From Microbacterium sp. SORGH_AS_0969 (lineage in GTDB: Bacteria; Actinomycetota; Actinomycetes; Actinomycetales; Microbacteriaceae), in assembly GCF_030818255.1 (NCBI RefSeq), contig NZ_JAUTAG010000001.1, forward strand, positions 744,001-808,000: 64,000 nt of DNA, written 5' to 3'. Each line of letters opens with the position of its first letter. The first letter of the stretch is position 1. Below are positions 8,313 to 16,710 of this stretch, piece by piece. Both the position numbers and the translations under genes were made by a program. The notes below the pieces were generated by a model. That model did not search any database. It had not been told where the DNA came from and was given only the letters and a program-made list of their open reading frames with translations.

Positions 8313-8723
8313 TCAAGCGTCGAGCGCCGCGATCAGATCGGCGGGGCTGGCCTGGATGGGGTGCGGACCCGCGATGTCGATGAACACCGTCGTGAGCTCC
8401 TCCTCGTGCATGCCGAGAAAGGTCCGCAGCCACTGCGGCGGCTGCAGGGCGACGTGCGGCGGCAGGGTCGCGGGCTTGTGTGCCGCGTCGCTGAACAGCA
8501 GCAGCGCGACCTGGCCGGTGTTCGGGTCGCGGTAGGTCCACACTTCGCCCATGTCGAGCGGGTTGTCGGCGTCGCCGGCCCTCATCAGCGGGACGACGGT
8601 CGGGCCGTGCCGCAGGGCGAAGGCGATCGCGGCCATGTCCTGCGTCTGAAGCGCGTCGGTCAGGGCGGTGTTCTTGAACTCCACATCGACCTTCTTCCCC
8701 TTGCGTTTCTTGCCCGCGGCCAT
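8313..8723 (-). CDS. Hypothetical protein, SseB N-terminal-domain-like
   Basis: A 136-residue soluble protein with a Lys/Arg-rich start (MAAGKKRKGKK). The core runs LRHGPTVVPLM, GEVWTYRDPNTGQVALLLFSDAAH, then WLRTFLGMH, and ends with a strand/helix pair (VFIDIAGPHPIQASPADLIAALDA). The order 'value - lllFsd - ... - ivIDpaGP' resembles SseB-family proteins, whose role is unclear. The assignment is from pattern recall and is not firm; the gene itself is convincing. Confidence 0.6.
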   Translation of the reverse strand: MAAGKKRKGKKVDVEFKNTALTDALQTQDMAAIAFALRHGPTVVPLMRAGDADNPLDMGEVWTYRDPNTGQVALLLFSDAAHKPATLPPHVALQPPQWLRTFLGMHEEELTTVFIDIAGPHPIQASPADLIAALDA

Positions 8724-8754
8724 CCTCCGAGCCTATCCGCGGGCCCGCTCCCAT

Positions 8755-9027
8755 GCCCAACGGAGGAGATGCGGCGACCGGAGGACCCGAACGCCGCGCG
8801 CATCCTCCCTCCGTCCCAACTCCTCCCCTCGCCCCACCGGCCCCTTACCCCGCCGGTGCGCATCAGCCCCCGGAGTTCACACCGGGCGTCCTACGCCCGC
8901 GGCATACCGTGCCCAGCGGAGGAGATGCGGCGACCGGAGGACCCGAACGCCGCGCGCATCCTCCCTCCGTCCCAACTCCTCCCCTCGCCGCGCGCATCCT
9001 CCCTCCGTCCCAACTCCTCCCCTCGCC
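8755..9027. repeat. Intergenic direct repeat, two full copies plus a partial third
   Basis: A block of about 79 bases (from GCCCAACGGAGGAGATGCGG to the run CAACTCCTCCCCTCGCC) at 8755-8833 recurs almost unchanged at 8911-8989. The last 40 bases recur once more, directly abutting, to 9027. The only clear difference in the full copies is A/G near the start. The intervening 77 bases are unrelated. The block fills the 345-base gap between the SseB-like gene and the GntR regulator. No coding signal was seen in it. Confidence 0.75.
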
Positions 9028-9069
9028 CCGCGCCCGCCCCAGCACCCCAGCACCGGCCCCCCGCGGTCG

Positions 9070-9786
9070 CTACGCCAAGAACCCTCGCAGCAGTGCTTCC
9101 GAGCCAGCCAGGTGGTCGCGCATCGCCGCGTGGGCGGCATCCGGTCTCCCGGCGAGGATCGCCGACACGATCGCGGCATGCTGCGAGGTGGAATGGTCGA
9201 TGTTGCGCGGCAGGAGCGGAAACGTGTCGAGCCAGGCGTTGATCTTCGCGCGATTGTCCGCGACGAGGGGAACGAGAGACGGGATGCCGGCGACCTCCGC
9301 GATCGTCAGGTGCAGGAGCGTGTCGAGTCGGCGGTAGTCCGCCCCCTCGGCCCGCGCGGCCGCTTCGTGCCGCGCCCAGAGCACGTCGCGCTCGTCCGCC
9401 GACAGCGAGCGCGCCGCCGCGGCCCACACGGCCCCTGGCTCGAGGACGCCACGCAGCGCCACGACGTCGTCGAGCTCTGCCGCGGACACCTCCGCCGGTC
9501 CCGAGGGCCGCGGTACCGGATCGACGACGAACGTCCCGCCGTACCGACCGCGCCGCGTCTCGAGCCACCCCGCGTCGGACAACTCCCGGAGGGCCTCCCG
9601 CACGGTGTCGCGGCTGACGCCGTAGAGCGCGGCGAGCTCACGCTCCGCGGGCAGCGACTCCCCCGGTGCGACGAGACCCAGACGCACCGTCTGCACGATG
9701 CGCGCCGTCGTGTCCTCGAGCGCGTTCCCGCTGCGCACGGGCCGGTAGACGGCCCGGCGCAGGTCGTCGAGCGGAGCGTCGGTCAC
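9070..9786 (-). CDS. FadR/GntR-family transcriptional regulator
   Basis: A 238-residue regulator. The N-terminal winged helix-turn-helix (residues about 25-90) has the GntR pattern LAPGESLPAERELAALYGVS followed by TVREALRELSDAGWLETRRG. The C-terminal FCD ligand-binding domain is all-helical, with the metal-binding His set in LHLTIAEVAG and HAAIVSAILAG. It is the last gene of the minus-strand cluster 9070-14139 and probably responds to a substrate or product of that pathway. A candidate operator is at 14212-14223. Confidence 0.9.
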   Translation of the reverse strand: MTDAPLDDLRRAVYRPVRSGNALEDTTARIVQTVRLGLVAPGESLPAERELAALYGVSRDTVREALRELSDAGWLETRRGRYGGTFVVDPVPRPSGPAEVSAAELDDVVALRGVLEPGAVWAAAARSLSADERDVLWARHEAAARAEGADYRRLDTLLHLTIAEVAGIPSLVPLVADNRAKINAWLDTFPLLPRNIDHSTSQHAAIVSAILAGRPDAAHAAMRDHLAGSEALLRGFLA

Positions 9787-9812
9787 CGTCTCAGCCTGTC
9801 ACGGTCGACGAC

Positions 9813-10592
9813 TCAGAGCGGCGTGACGTAGGCGTTGGTGATGCCCCCGTCGACGACGAAGGCCGTCGCGGTGATGAACGACGCGTCATCGGATGCCAGG
9901 AACGCCACCGCCGCCGCCATCTCCTCCGGTTCCGCGAACCGGCCCATCGGCACGTGCACGAGGCGACGCTGCGCACGCTCGGGGTCTTTGGCGAACAGCT
10001 CCTGGAGCAGGGGCGTGTTCACCGGCCCCGGGCACAGCGCGTTCACGCGGATCCCCTGGCGGGCGAACTGCACACCCAGCTCGCGCGTCATCGCGAGCAC
10101 GCCGCCCTTCGAGGCGGTGTACGAGATCTGCGAGGTCGCCGATCCCAGCAGTGCGACGAACGAGGCCGTGTTGATGATCGACCCCTTGCCGGCCGGCACC
10201 ATGTGTCGCAGCGCCGCGCGCGAGCAGAGATACACGCTCTTGAGGTTCACGTCCTGCACACGGTCCCACGCGGGCAGTTCTGTGGTCTCGATCGAGTCGT
10301 CGTCGGCGGGCGAGATACCGGCGTTGTTGAACGCGATGTCGACGCTGCCGAGGTCGGCGGCGACGCCGTCGAAGAGAGCGTCGACGGATGCCTCGTCGGC
10401 GACGTTCACCTGCCGGAACACCCCGCCGACCTCCTCGGCCGCGGCGGTACCGGTGGTCTCGTCGAGGTCGGCGATCACGACGCGGGCGCCCTCGGCGGCG
10501 AACCGACGGGCGGTGGCGAGGCCGATGCCGCTGGCACCGCCGGTGACGATGGCGACGCGGTCGCCGAGGCGCTGGGTGAGATCGATGGTCAT
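9813..10592 (-). CDS. Short-chain dehydrogenase/reductase (SDR), probable pathway alcohol dehydrogenase
   Basis: A 259-residue classical SDR: cofactor loop TGGASGIG (TGxxxGxG), NNAG motif, catalytic Ser in INTASF, Tyr/Lys in YTASK, and a C-terminal DGGITNAY. The Asp in VVIADLDE suggests NAD preference. The name FabG or 3-oxoacyl reductase would be uninformative: the gene lies between the pathway aldehyde dehydrogenase and regulator. Oxidation of the hydroxyl of a gamma-glutamylated amino alcohol would fit, which is inference. Confidence 0.85.
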   Translation of the reverse strand: MTIDLTQRLGDRVAIVTGGASGIGLATARRFAAEGARVVIADLDETTGTAAAEEVGGVFRQVNVADEASVDALFDGVAADLGSVDIAFNNAGISPADDDSIETTELPAWDRVQDVNLKSVYLCSRAALRHMVPAGKGSIINTASFVALLGSATSQISYTASKGGVLAMTRELGVQFARQGIRVNALCPGPVNTPLLQELFAKDPERAQRRLVHVPMGRFAEPEEMAAAVAFLASDDASFITATAFVVDGGITNAYVTPL

Positions 10593-10635
10593 GAGCTGTG
10601 GTTCCTTAGGCGTGGGGGTGGAGAGGGATGAGGGG

Positions 10636-11991
10636 TCACTCGGTGGCGTAGAACACGTTCTTCACCTCGGTGAAGTGCTCGGCGGCATCCGGTCCGAGCT
10701 CCCGGCCGAGACCGGAGGCCTTCATGCCGCCGAAGGGCGTCGCGTACCGCACCGACGAGTGCGAGTTCACCGACAGCACGCCGCTGCGCACCCCGCGGGA
10801 GACCCGGATGCCACGCCCCAGGCTCTCGGTCCAGATGGACCCCGCGAGACCATAGGCGGTGTCGTTCGCCAGGCGGATGGCATCCGCTTCGTCGTCGAAG
10901 GGCATCACGGCGAGCACGGGCCCGAAGACCTCGTCGCGCGCGATGCGGTCGCCGGGCTGGGCGAGCACGACCGCGGGGGCGAACCAGAAGCCGTCGCCCT
11001 CCGGCGCGGATCCGCGGAACGCCACGTCGACCCCGTCGAGGAAGCCCTGGACGGTGGAGCGGTGGGATGCCGAGATCAGCGGCCCCATCTGCGTGTCTTC
11101 GCGCGTCGGGTCGCCGACCTTCCACGCGGCGACGGCGGGCTCGAGCATCTCGAGGAACCGGTCGTAGACGCTCCGCTGCACCAGCAGTCGGCTGCGGGCG
11201 CAGCAGTCCTGCCCGGCGTTGTCGAACACCGAGCCGGGTACGCCGGCCGCGGCCTTCTCGAGGTCGGCATCCGCGAAGACGATGTTGGCGCTCTTCCCTC
11301 CGAGTTCGAGGGTCACGGGCTTGAGCATCCGCGCGCACCCCGCGGCGACCTCGGTGCCCACCTCGGTGGACCCCGTGAAAACGACCTTGTGCACGTCGGG
11401 GTGCGACACGAACCGCTGGCCGACGACCGAACCCGAGCCGACCACGACCTGGAAGAGACCCTCGGGCAGGCCCGCTTCGAGAGCGAGTTCGCCGAGGCGG
11501 ATCGCGGTGAGCGGCGTCAGCTCGGCGGGCTTCAGCACCACGGCGTTGCCCGCGGCGAGCGCGGGGGCGAAGCCCCACGCGGCGATGGTCATGGGGAAGT
11601 TCCACGGCACGATGATCCCGACCACGCCGTACGGCTCGTGGTACGTCACGTCGAGCCCGCCGGCGACCGGGATCTGCGATCCGATCAGGCGTTCCGGTGC
11701 GCCCGCGTAGTAGTTGAGCACCTGGGCGACGTGCTGCGCCTCCCACCGCGCCGACCCGATCGGGTGGCCGGAGTTGCGCACCTCCAGCGCCGCGAGCTCT
11801 TCAACGTGCGCCTCGACGACCCGTGCGAACGACCGCAGAGCGTCGGCGCGGGCGACGGGGGCGAGCGCCGCCCACGCGCGCTGCGCGCGCACGGCGTCGG
11901 CGACGGCGGCATCCACCTGATCGATCTCGGCGCGCTCGAGCGTGGTGATCGGCGACCCGGTCGAGGGGTCGATGACGGTGAAGGTGCTCAT
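10636..11991 (-). CDS. NAD(P)-dependent aldehyde dehydrogenase of the gamma-glutamyl pathway
   Basis: A 451-residue ALDH-superfamily enzyme. Visible motifs are VVGIIVPWNFPM (substrate/cofactor tunnel), VVLKPAELTPLTA, FTGSTEVG, VTLELGGKSANIVF (general-base Glu), and NAGQDCCARSRL with the catalytic Cys. The start at 11991 overlaps the stop of the preceding amidotransferase gene (ATGA). A longer frame upstream lacks any family match. It probably oxidises a gamma-glutamyl aldehyde (PuuC-like step) to the acid. Confidence 0.92.
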   Translation of the reverse strand: MSTFTVIDPSTGSPITTLERAEIDQVDAAVADAVRAQRAWAALAPVARADALRSFARVVEAHVEELAALEVRNSGHPIGSARWEAQHVAQVLNYYAGAPERLIGSQIPVAGGLDVTYHEPYGVVGIIVPWNFPMTIAAWGFAPALAAGNAVVLKPAELTPLTAIRLGELALEAGLPEGLFQVVVGSGSVVGQRFVSHPDVHKVVFTGSTEVGTEVAAGCARMLKPVTLELGGKSANIVFADADLEKAAAGVPGSVFDNAGQDCCARSRLLVQRSVYDRFLEMLEPAVAAWKVGDPTREDTQMGPLISASHRSTVQGFLDGVDVAFRGSAPEGDGFWFAPAVVLAQPGDRIARDEVFGPVLAVMPFDDEADAIRLANDTAYGLAGSIWTESLGRGIRVSRGVRSGVLSVNSHSSVRYATPFGGMKASGLGRELGPDAAEHFTEVKNVFYATE

Positions 11992-12803
11992 GCGGGGACT
12001 CCCTGGTGCTCGGAGGTGGAGGCGGGCGAGCCGCCGACGGCGTTCGCGCCCTCGAAACGCGAGGCCCGGTAGCGTGCCGCGGCCGCGACGAGCCCGAGGA
12101 ACAGCCGCCGGTCCTCGGCGTTCTCCTCCGGATGCCACTGCACGGCGACGAGGTAGTCGTCGCCCGGCATCTCGACGGCCTGCACGAGCCCGTCGTCGGT
12201 CCGCGCGGTCACGTGGAGTCCCTCACCGACGCGGTCGACGCCCTGGTGGTGGTAGCTGTGGACCGTGAGCGGGCCGGCCCCGACGAGGCCGGCGAGCCGG
12301 GTTCCGCCATCCACCTCGACCGTGTTCTCGGCGAAGACGCCCCCGCCGATCCGGTAACGCTCGGTGCCGAGGGCTTCGGGCAGGTGCTGGTGCAGGGTGC
12401 CCCCGAGGGCGACGTTGATCAGCTGAAGACCCCGGCAGATCCCGAAGACCGGGATGCCGCGCTCCCGCGCCCCGGCGAGGAGCGCGAGCTCCCATGCGTC
12501 GCGGTCGGCGCGCGCGGGGTCGGTCAGCGGGTGGCGCTCGGCGCCGTAGAGCTCGGGCTGCACATCGAGCCCGCCCGTGAGGATCAGCCCGTCGAGGCCG
12601 TCGAGCACCGCGGCGGTGGCCTGCTCGGGACGCGGTTGCGGCGGCAGGAGCACGGCGGTGGCACCCGAGGCGGTGACGGAGTCGAAGTACTGCTGCGGAA
12701 GGAACGCCGCGCGCACGTCCCACACGCCCTGCTTCGCGCGCTCCAGATAGGTCGTGAGCCCGACGACGGGGGTCAGGGCCGGATCAGAGACGTTCGAAAC
12801 CAC
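11988..12803 (-). CDS. Class I glutamine amidotransferase-like gamma-glutamyl hydrolase (PuuD-like)
   Basis: A 271-residue peptidase C26 protein. It has TGGLDVQPELYG, the nucleophile elbow GICRGLQLIN (catalytic Cys), LGGTLHQHL, HSYHHQGV and the His-Glu pair in AVQWHPEE. The family removes gamma-glutamate from gamma-glutamyl amines, for example gamma-glutamyl-GABA in the Puu pathway. Its GTG start lies 20 bases inside the upstream ligase gene, so the two are coupled. It would regenerate glutamate at the end of the proposed route. Confidence 0.9.
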   Translation of the reverse strand: MVSNVSDPALTPVVGLTTYLERAKQGVWDVRAAFLPQQYFDSVTASGATAVLLPPQPRPEQATAAVLDGLDGLILTGGLDVQPELYGAERHPLTDPARADRDAWELALLAGARERGIPVFGICRGLQLINVALGGTLHQHLPEALGTERYRIGGGVFAENTVEVDGGTRLAGLVGAGPLTVHSYHHQGVDRVGEGLHVTARTDDGLVQAVEMPGDDYLVAVQWHPEENAEDRRLFLGLVAAAARYRASRFEGANAVGGSPASTSEHQGVPA

Positions 12804-14139
12804 GCACGCGCTCCCAGTCGGTCACGGCGGCGTCGAAGGCTTCGACCTCGATGCGCGCCTGGTTGAGATAGTGCTCGACGACCTCGTCACCGAAAGCGGC
12901 ACGAGCGATGGTCGACCCCGAGAAGAGCCGCGCAGCCTCGCGCAGAGTCGTCGGCAGCGTGTCGACACCGGAGGTGTAGGCGTTGCCCGTCAGCGGAGCG
13001 GGCAGCGGGAGCTCGTTCTCGATGCCGTACAGTCCCCCGGCGATGATCGCCGAGATCGCGAGGTACGGGTTGACGTCCCCGCCCGGCACACGGTTCTCGA
13101 CGCGCAGCGACGAGCCATGCCCCACGACGCGCAGCGCGCAGGTGCGGTTGTCGACGCCCCACGCGATGCCGGTCGGCGCGAACGAGCCGAGGGCGAACCG
13201 CTTGTACGAGTTGATCGTGGGGGCGTACAGCAGCGTGAACTCGCGGAGGGTGGCCAGGATGCCGGCGATCCAGTGCTCCATGAGGGGGCTGAAGCCGTGC
13301 TCCCCGTCGCCCGCCATGACGGCGGTGCCGTCGTCACCGCGGACGGAGAGGTGGATGTGGCAGCTGTTGCCCTCGCGCTCGTTGAACTTCGCCATGAACG
13401 TCAGCGACTTGCCGTGCCGGTCGGCGATCTCTTTCGCGCCGTTCTTGTAGATCGTGTGATTGTCGGCCGTCTCGAGGGCTTCGGCGTAGCGGAACGCGAT
13501 CTCCTGCTGACCGAAGTTGCACTCGCCCTTCACGCCCTCGCAGTACATGCCCGCGCCGTCCATCCCGACGCGGATGTCGCGCAGGAGGGGCTCGAGCCGG
13601 GTGGTGGCGAGCAGGTTGTAGTCGACGTTGTAGTCGGTCGAGGCCCGGAGCCCCGTGTAGCCCTTCGCCCACGCCTCCCGGAACGAGTCGTCGAAGACGA
13701 TGAACTCGAGCTCGGTGCCCGCGTAGGCGGTCAGTCCCCGCTCGGCCAGCCGAGCGCGCTGGGCGTTCAGGATGCCACGCGGCGACTGCGCGACGTGCTC
13801 GCGGTCCTCCCAGGCGAGGTCGGCCATGACCAGGGCGGTCCCGGGCTGCCAGGGGACACGGCGGAGCGTCTCGAGATCCGGGACCAGCAGCATGTCGCCG
13901 TAGCCCTTGTCCCAGCTCGACATCGCGTATCCGTCGACGGTGTTGAGGTCGACGTCGACCGAGAGCAGGTAGTTGCAGGCCTCCGCTCCGTGCGGCAGCA
14001 CCTCGTCGCGCCAGAACCGCGCGGCGACCCGCTTGCCGACGAGGCGACCCTGCGCGTCGGGGAACGCCACGATGACCGTGTCGATCTCGCCGCTGTCGAT
14101 CGCGGCATCCAATTCTGCGGTGGTGAGATTGCCCGCCAT
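12784..14139 (-). CDS. Glutamine-synthetase-like gamma-glutamyl-amine ligase (GlnA4/PuuA type)
   Basis: A 451-residue GS-I superfamily protein. It shows the beta-grasp start (DTVIVAFPDAQGRLVGKRVA), the metal-site strand GTELEFIVFDD, the NGAKEIADRHGK turn, FNEREGNSCHIHLSVR, and the C-terminal metal/ATP strand ENRVPGGDVNPYLAISAIIA. It is shorter than GlnA (about 470) and lacks the NLYDLP adenylylation loop, so it is not the ammonia-assimilating enzyme. Such proteins ligate glutamate to amines (putrescine in PuuA, ethanolamine in Streptomyces GlnA4). First gene of the operon. Confidence 0.9.
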   Translation of the reverse strand: MAGNLTTAELDAAIDSGEIDTVIVAFPDAQGRLVGKRVAARFWRDEVLPHGAEACNYLLSVDVDLNTVDGYAMSSWDKGYGDMLLVPDLETLRRVPWQPGTALVMADLAWEDREHVAQSPRGILNAQRARLAERGLTAYAGTELEFIVFDDSFREAWAKGYTGLRASTDYNVDYNLLATTRLEPLLRDIRVGMDGAGMYCEGVKGECNFGQQEIAFRYAEALETADNHTIYKNGAKEIADRHGKSLTFMAKFNEREGNSCHIHLSVRGDDGTAVMAGDGEHGFSPLMEHWIAGILATLREFTLLYAPTINSYKRFALGSFAPTGIAWGVDNRTCALRVVGHGSSLRVENRVPGGDVNPYLAISAIIAGGLYGIENELPLPAPLTGNAYTSGVDTLPTTLREAARLFSGSTIARAAFGDEVVEHYLNQARIEVEAFDAAVTDWERVRGFERL

Positions 14140-14211
14140 GGTTTCCCTCTCGCGTGCTCGTCGTCCTCGCGTGCGGAGGACGTAACGAGGAACTTACACG
14201 CCAAAGGTAGA

Positions 14212-14223
14212 CAGGTCGACCAA
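14212..14223. promoter_or_regulatory. Putative GntR operator between ligase and permease genes
   Basis: CAGGTCGACCAA contains the perfect palindrome GGTCGACC. FadR-subfamily operators have the form GT-(few bases)-AC. It is centred about 75 bases from the ligase ATG and about 70 from the permease ATG, so one site could control both directions. Assignment to the regulator at 9070-9786 is inference. Confidence 0.35.
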
Positions 14224-14285
14224 TAGAAGGCCATGATTTCCCGCAAGGCGAGCCCGCCGCCTGCCCGCATCCTTCTGGAGGTCAC

Positions 14286-15821
14286 ATGTCCACCTCGAGC
14301 AGTTCCCGCAAAAAGGTCGCCGGAGCCACCTATACGGCAACGGATTCCTCGTACTTCGAGAAACGCACCCTCAAACGTTCGGCCGGCGTGTGGGGCCTCT
14401 GGGGCCTCGCCGTCGCCGCCGTCATCTCCGGCGACTTCTCGGGCTGGAACTTCGGCATCGGCTTCGCCGGCTTCGGCGGCATGCTCATCGCCTTCGTGAT
14501 CCTCGTGATCATGTACTACGGCCTGACCTTCTCGATCGGCGAGATGGCGGCCGCGATGCCGCACACGGGCGGCGCCTACTCGTTCGCGCGCTCGGCGATG
14601 GGGCCGTGGGGAGGCCTCGCGACGGGCCTCGCCGAGACGATCGAGTACGTCGCGACCACCGCTGTCGTCGTCTACTTCTCGGGCCAGTACGCCGACTCCG
14701 CCCTCGAACTGCTGACCGGGGTGAGCCTGCCGGCGTTCGTCTGGTGGATCATCCTCTACGCGCTCTTCATCGCCCTGAACGCCGCGGGTGCCAACATCTC
14801 GTTCGGCTTCGCGATCGTCGTCTCGATCATCTCGATCGGCATCATCGTCGTCTTCGGCGTGATGTCGCTCGCGAGCGGCGCCTTCGACTGGGGCTCCCTC
14901 TGGAACATCGCCCCGACCGACGGCAACACCGAGTTCCTCCCCTTCGGCGTCGGATCGATCCTGCTCGCCCTCCCGTTCGCGATGTGGTTCTTCCTCGGCA
15001 TCGAGGAACTCCCCCTCGCCGCGGAGGAGTCGCACAACCCCGCCCGCGACATCCCCCGCGCCGGCCTCTGGGCGCGCGGCACGCTGATCGTCACGGGCCT
15101 CATCGTGCTGTTCCTCAACACCGGCGTCCTCGGGGCCGAAGAGACCGGCGGCTCTCTCGAGCCCTTGCTCGACGGCTTCCGCGCGATGGTCGGGGATCAG
15201 GCGGCGGCCCTGCTGTCGCTCCTCGCGCTGATCGGCCTGCTGGCATCCCTCATGGGCATCATGTTCGCCTACGGCCGCAACATGTACTCGCTCTCGCGCG
15301 CCGGGTACTACCCGCGCTGGCTCTCGCTCACCGGCGCCCGTAAGACGCCCTGGGTCGCGCTGGTGTTCGGCGCCGTCCTGGGCTTCCTCGCCCTCGTGAT
15401 CGTGCAGGCGGCCGGCGGCGACGCCAGCCCCGCCGGCGCGATCGTGCTGAACATCGCGGTGTGGGGAGCGGTGCTCGCGTACTTCCTGCAGATGGTCTCG
15501 TTCATCGTGCTCCGCAAGAAGTTCCCGAACGCCGTCCGCCCCTACAAGAGCCCGTGGGGGCTGTTCGGGGCCTACTCGGCGGCGATCATCGCCGCGGTCG
15601 TGTTCTTCGGCCTTCTGCTGAACCCGGCGTACCTGCTCGCGATCGTCGCGATCATCGTGGTCTACGCCGTGATCTTCATCGCCTTCGCGATCTACGGCCG
15701 GCACCGCCTCGTCCTCTCCCCCGAGGAGGAGTACGCCCTCTCGGGTGGCCTACACGGCGACCCGCAGAAGGAGGGCTACGACGCCATGGAGGGTGAGGTC
15801 TTCGGCGAGAAGCGCCCCTGA
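14286..15821 (+). CDS. APC-superfamily permease, ethanolamine-permease-like
   Basis: A 511-residue integral membrane protein with about 12 hydrophobic segments. The first transmembrane stretch carries GLWGLAVAAVISGDFSGWNF, a form typical of ethanolamine permeases (TC 2.A.3.5) rather than generic amino-acid transporters. Then follow YYGLTFSIGEMAAAMPHTGG and EELPLAAEESHNPARDIPRA, an APC cytoplasmic loop. It is divergent from the gamma-glutamyl ligase operon with 146 bases between, and has a strong terminator. It likely imports the amine used by that operon. Confidence 0.85.
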   Translation: MSTSSSSRKKVAGATYTATDSSYFEKRTLKRSAGVWGLWGLAVAAVISGDFSGWNFGIGFAGFGGMLIAFVILVIMYYGLTFSIGEMAAAMPHTGGAYSFARSAMGPWGGLATGLAETIEYVATTAVVVYFSGQYADSALELLTGVSLPAFVWWIILYALFIALNAAGANISFGFAIVVSIISIGIIVVFGVMSLASGAFDWGSLWNIAPTDGNTEFLPFGVGSILLALPFAMWFFLGIEELPLAAEESHNPARDIPRAGLWARGTLIVTGLIVLFLNTGVLGAEETGGSLEPLLDGFRAMVGDQAAALLSLLALIGLLASLMGIMFAYGRNMYSLSRAGYYPRWLSLTGARKTPWVALVFGAVLGFLALVIVQAAGGDASPAGAIVLNIAVWGAVLAYFLQMVSFIVLRKKFPNAVRPYKSPWGLFGAYSAAIIAAVVFFGLLLNPAYLLAIVAIIVVYAVIFIAFAIYGRHRLVLSPEEEYALSGGLHGDPQKEGYDAMEGEVFGEKRP

Positions 15822-15830
15822 CGGAGCCGC

Positions 15831-15862
15831 AGAGGGGCGGATGCCATGGCATCCGCCCCTCT
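15831..15862 (+). terminator. Perfect-palindrome terminator of the permease gene
   Basis: A 32-base perfect palindrome with 16-base arms (AGAGGGGCGGATGCC and its complement) begins 10 bases after the permease stop. Its core GGATGCCATGGCATCC recurs in the clpC terminator at 17250-17275. Confidence 0.8.
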
Positions 15863-15909
15863 CTCCTCGCGCTCCTGCTGGCCCGGCTCGCCCCGCGGGG
15901 TCGGCCCAC

Positions 15910-15983
15910 CTGGTTTGGGGCGCGTTATTCCGTGTGGGGCGGAGTATTCCACGCCCCAAACGGAAAACGGTGCCCCAAACCAG
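15910..15983. repeat. Nested palindromic element, family B (between converging genes)
   Basis: Outer arms CTGGTTTGGGGC (15910-15921) and GCCCCAAACCAG (15972-15983) pair perfectly over 12 bases. Inside are a second pair of 14-base arms, TTCCGTGTGGGGCG (15928-15941) and CGCCCCAAACGGAA (15952-15965), with one mismatch. The octamer TTTGGGGC or its complement occurs three times exactly and once with one change. It lies between the 3' ends of the permease and DUF4232 genes. Confidence 0.7.
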
Positions 15984-15995
15984 CGCCTGCCGAGA

Positions 15996-16664
15996 TCACT
16001 GCAGGATGAACGACGCCGTCCCGGCGGAGGGGATGCCGCCGATCGACACGCTCAGGTGGTACGTCGCTCCGCCGCCGGGCGCGAACGGACGCTCGCTCTC
16101 GCACGAGCCGACGGAAGAACGGGTGCGATCCCAGGTGAGGGGCGACGAACTGGTGACCGTCTGCCCCGCGGCGAGGGTGACCTCCATGTCGCTCGGCTCG
16201 GACTGGCAGTCCGTCGAACGCCACCACACATCGGAGCCGCTGGTCACCGTGAACGACTGCGCGCTGGTGCCCACGTTCATGACGCAAGGGCTGGCTCCGG
16301 TGTTCGTCAGCCGAATGGAGAGCTGCGGGTTCTCACCCTGGCCGTATTCACTCTTGTCGGAGAGCGCCTCGACCTTGATGTCGGCGGGCGTGCACTCCGC
16401 GGGCCCGGAGGATTCGTTCGCGCTGGGGGTCGGGTCAGGGGTGGCCGCCGGAGTGGTCGGGTCGGCCGCCGGGGTCGGCACGGCGGCTGGAGCGGTGGGG
16501 GCGGGGGCGGGAGCGCTGTCGGAGGCGGGAGCGGAGCGCCAGGGCGGGGCCGCGACGAGCCACACGACGAGGCCGATCACGATCAACGCGAGGAGCGCGG
16601 CGGCGAGACGGCGACGACGGTAGACCGCCGGGGACTGCCGCCGCCTGCGGGGGGCATCGGTCAT
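15996..16664 (-). CDS. Membrane-anchored DUF4232-type protein
   Basis: A 222-residue protein. It has a short Arg-rich cytoplasmic start, one transmembrane helix (LAAALLALIVIGLVVWLVAA, about residues 19-38), and a Pro/Ala/Thr-rich extracytoplasmic linker to about residue 115. The globular domain contains two Cys pairs (AECTPADI...ASPCVMNV and STDCQSE...VGSCESE), as in DUF4232 proteins of actinobacterial envelopes. No catalytic motif was seen. It is probably a secreted-side binding or structural protein. Confidence 0.75.
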   Translation of the reverse strand: MTDAPRRRRQSPAVYRRRRLAAALLALIVIGLVVWLVAAPPWRSAPASDSAPAPAPTAPAAVPTPAADPTTPAATPDPTPSANESSGPAECTPADIKVEALSDKSEYGQGENPQLSIRLTNTGASPCVMNVGTSAQSFTVTSGSDVWWRSTDCQSEPSDMEVTLAAGQTVTSSSPLTWDRTRSSVGSCESERPFAPGGGATYHLSVSIGGIPSAGTASFILQ

Positions 16665-16710
16665 CGTTCCAGCGTATTCGGCCTCGCTGTGCGCTCAGCC
16701 CACGGCACGC

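Noticed and set aside
8755..9027. Possible CRISPR array
   Set aside because: Only two full units and a partial one, unit far too long, no set of equal-sized unique spacers and no cas genes nearby.
9813..10592. Calling the SDR gene fabG
   Set aside because: Sequence similarity within classical SDRs does not define substrate, and the context is a catabolic amine cluster, not fatty-acid synthesis.
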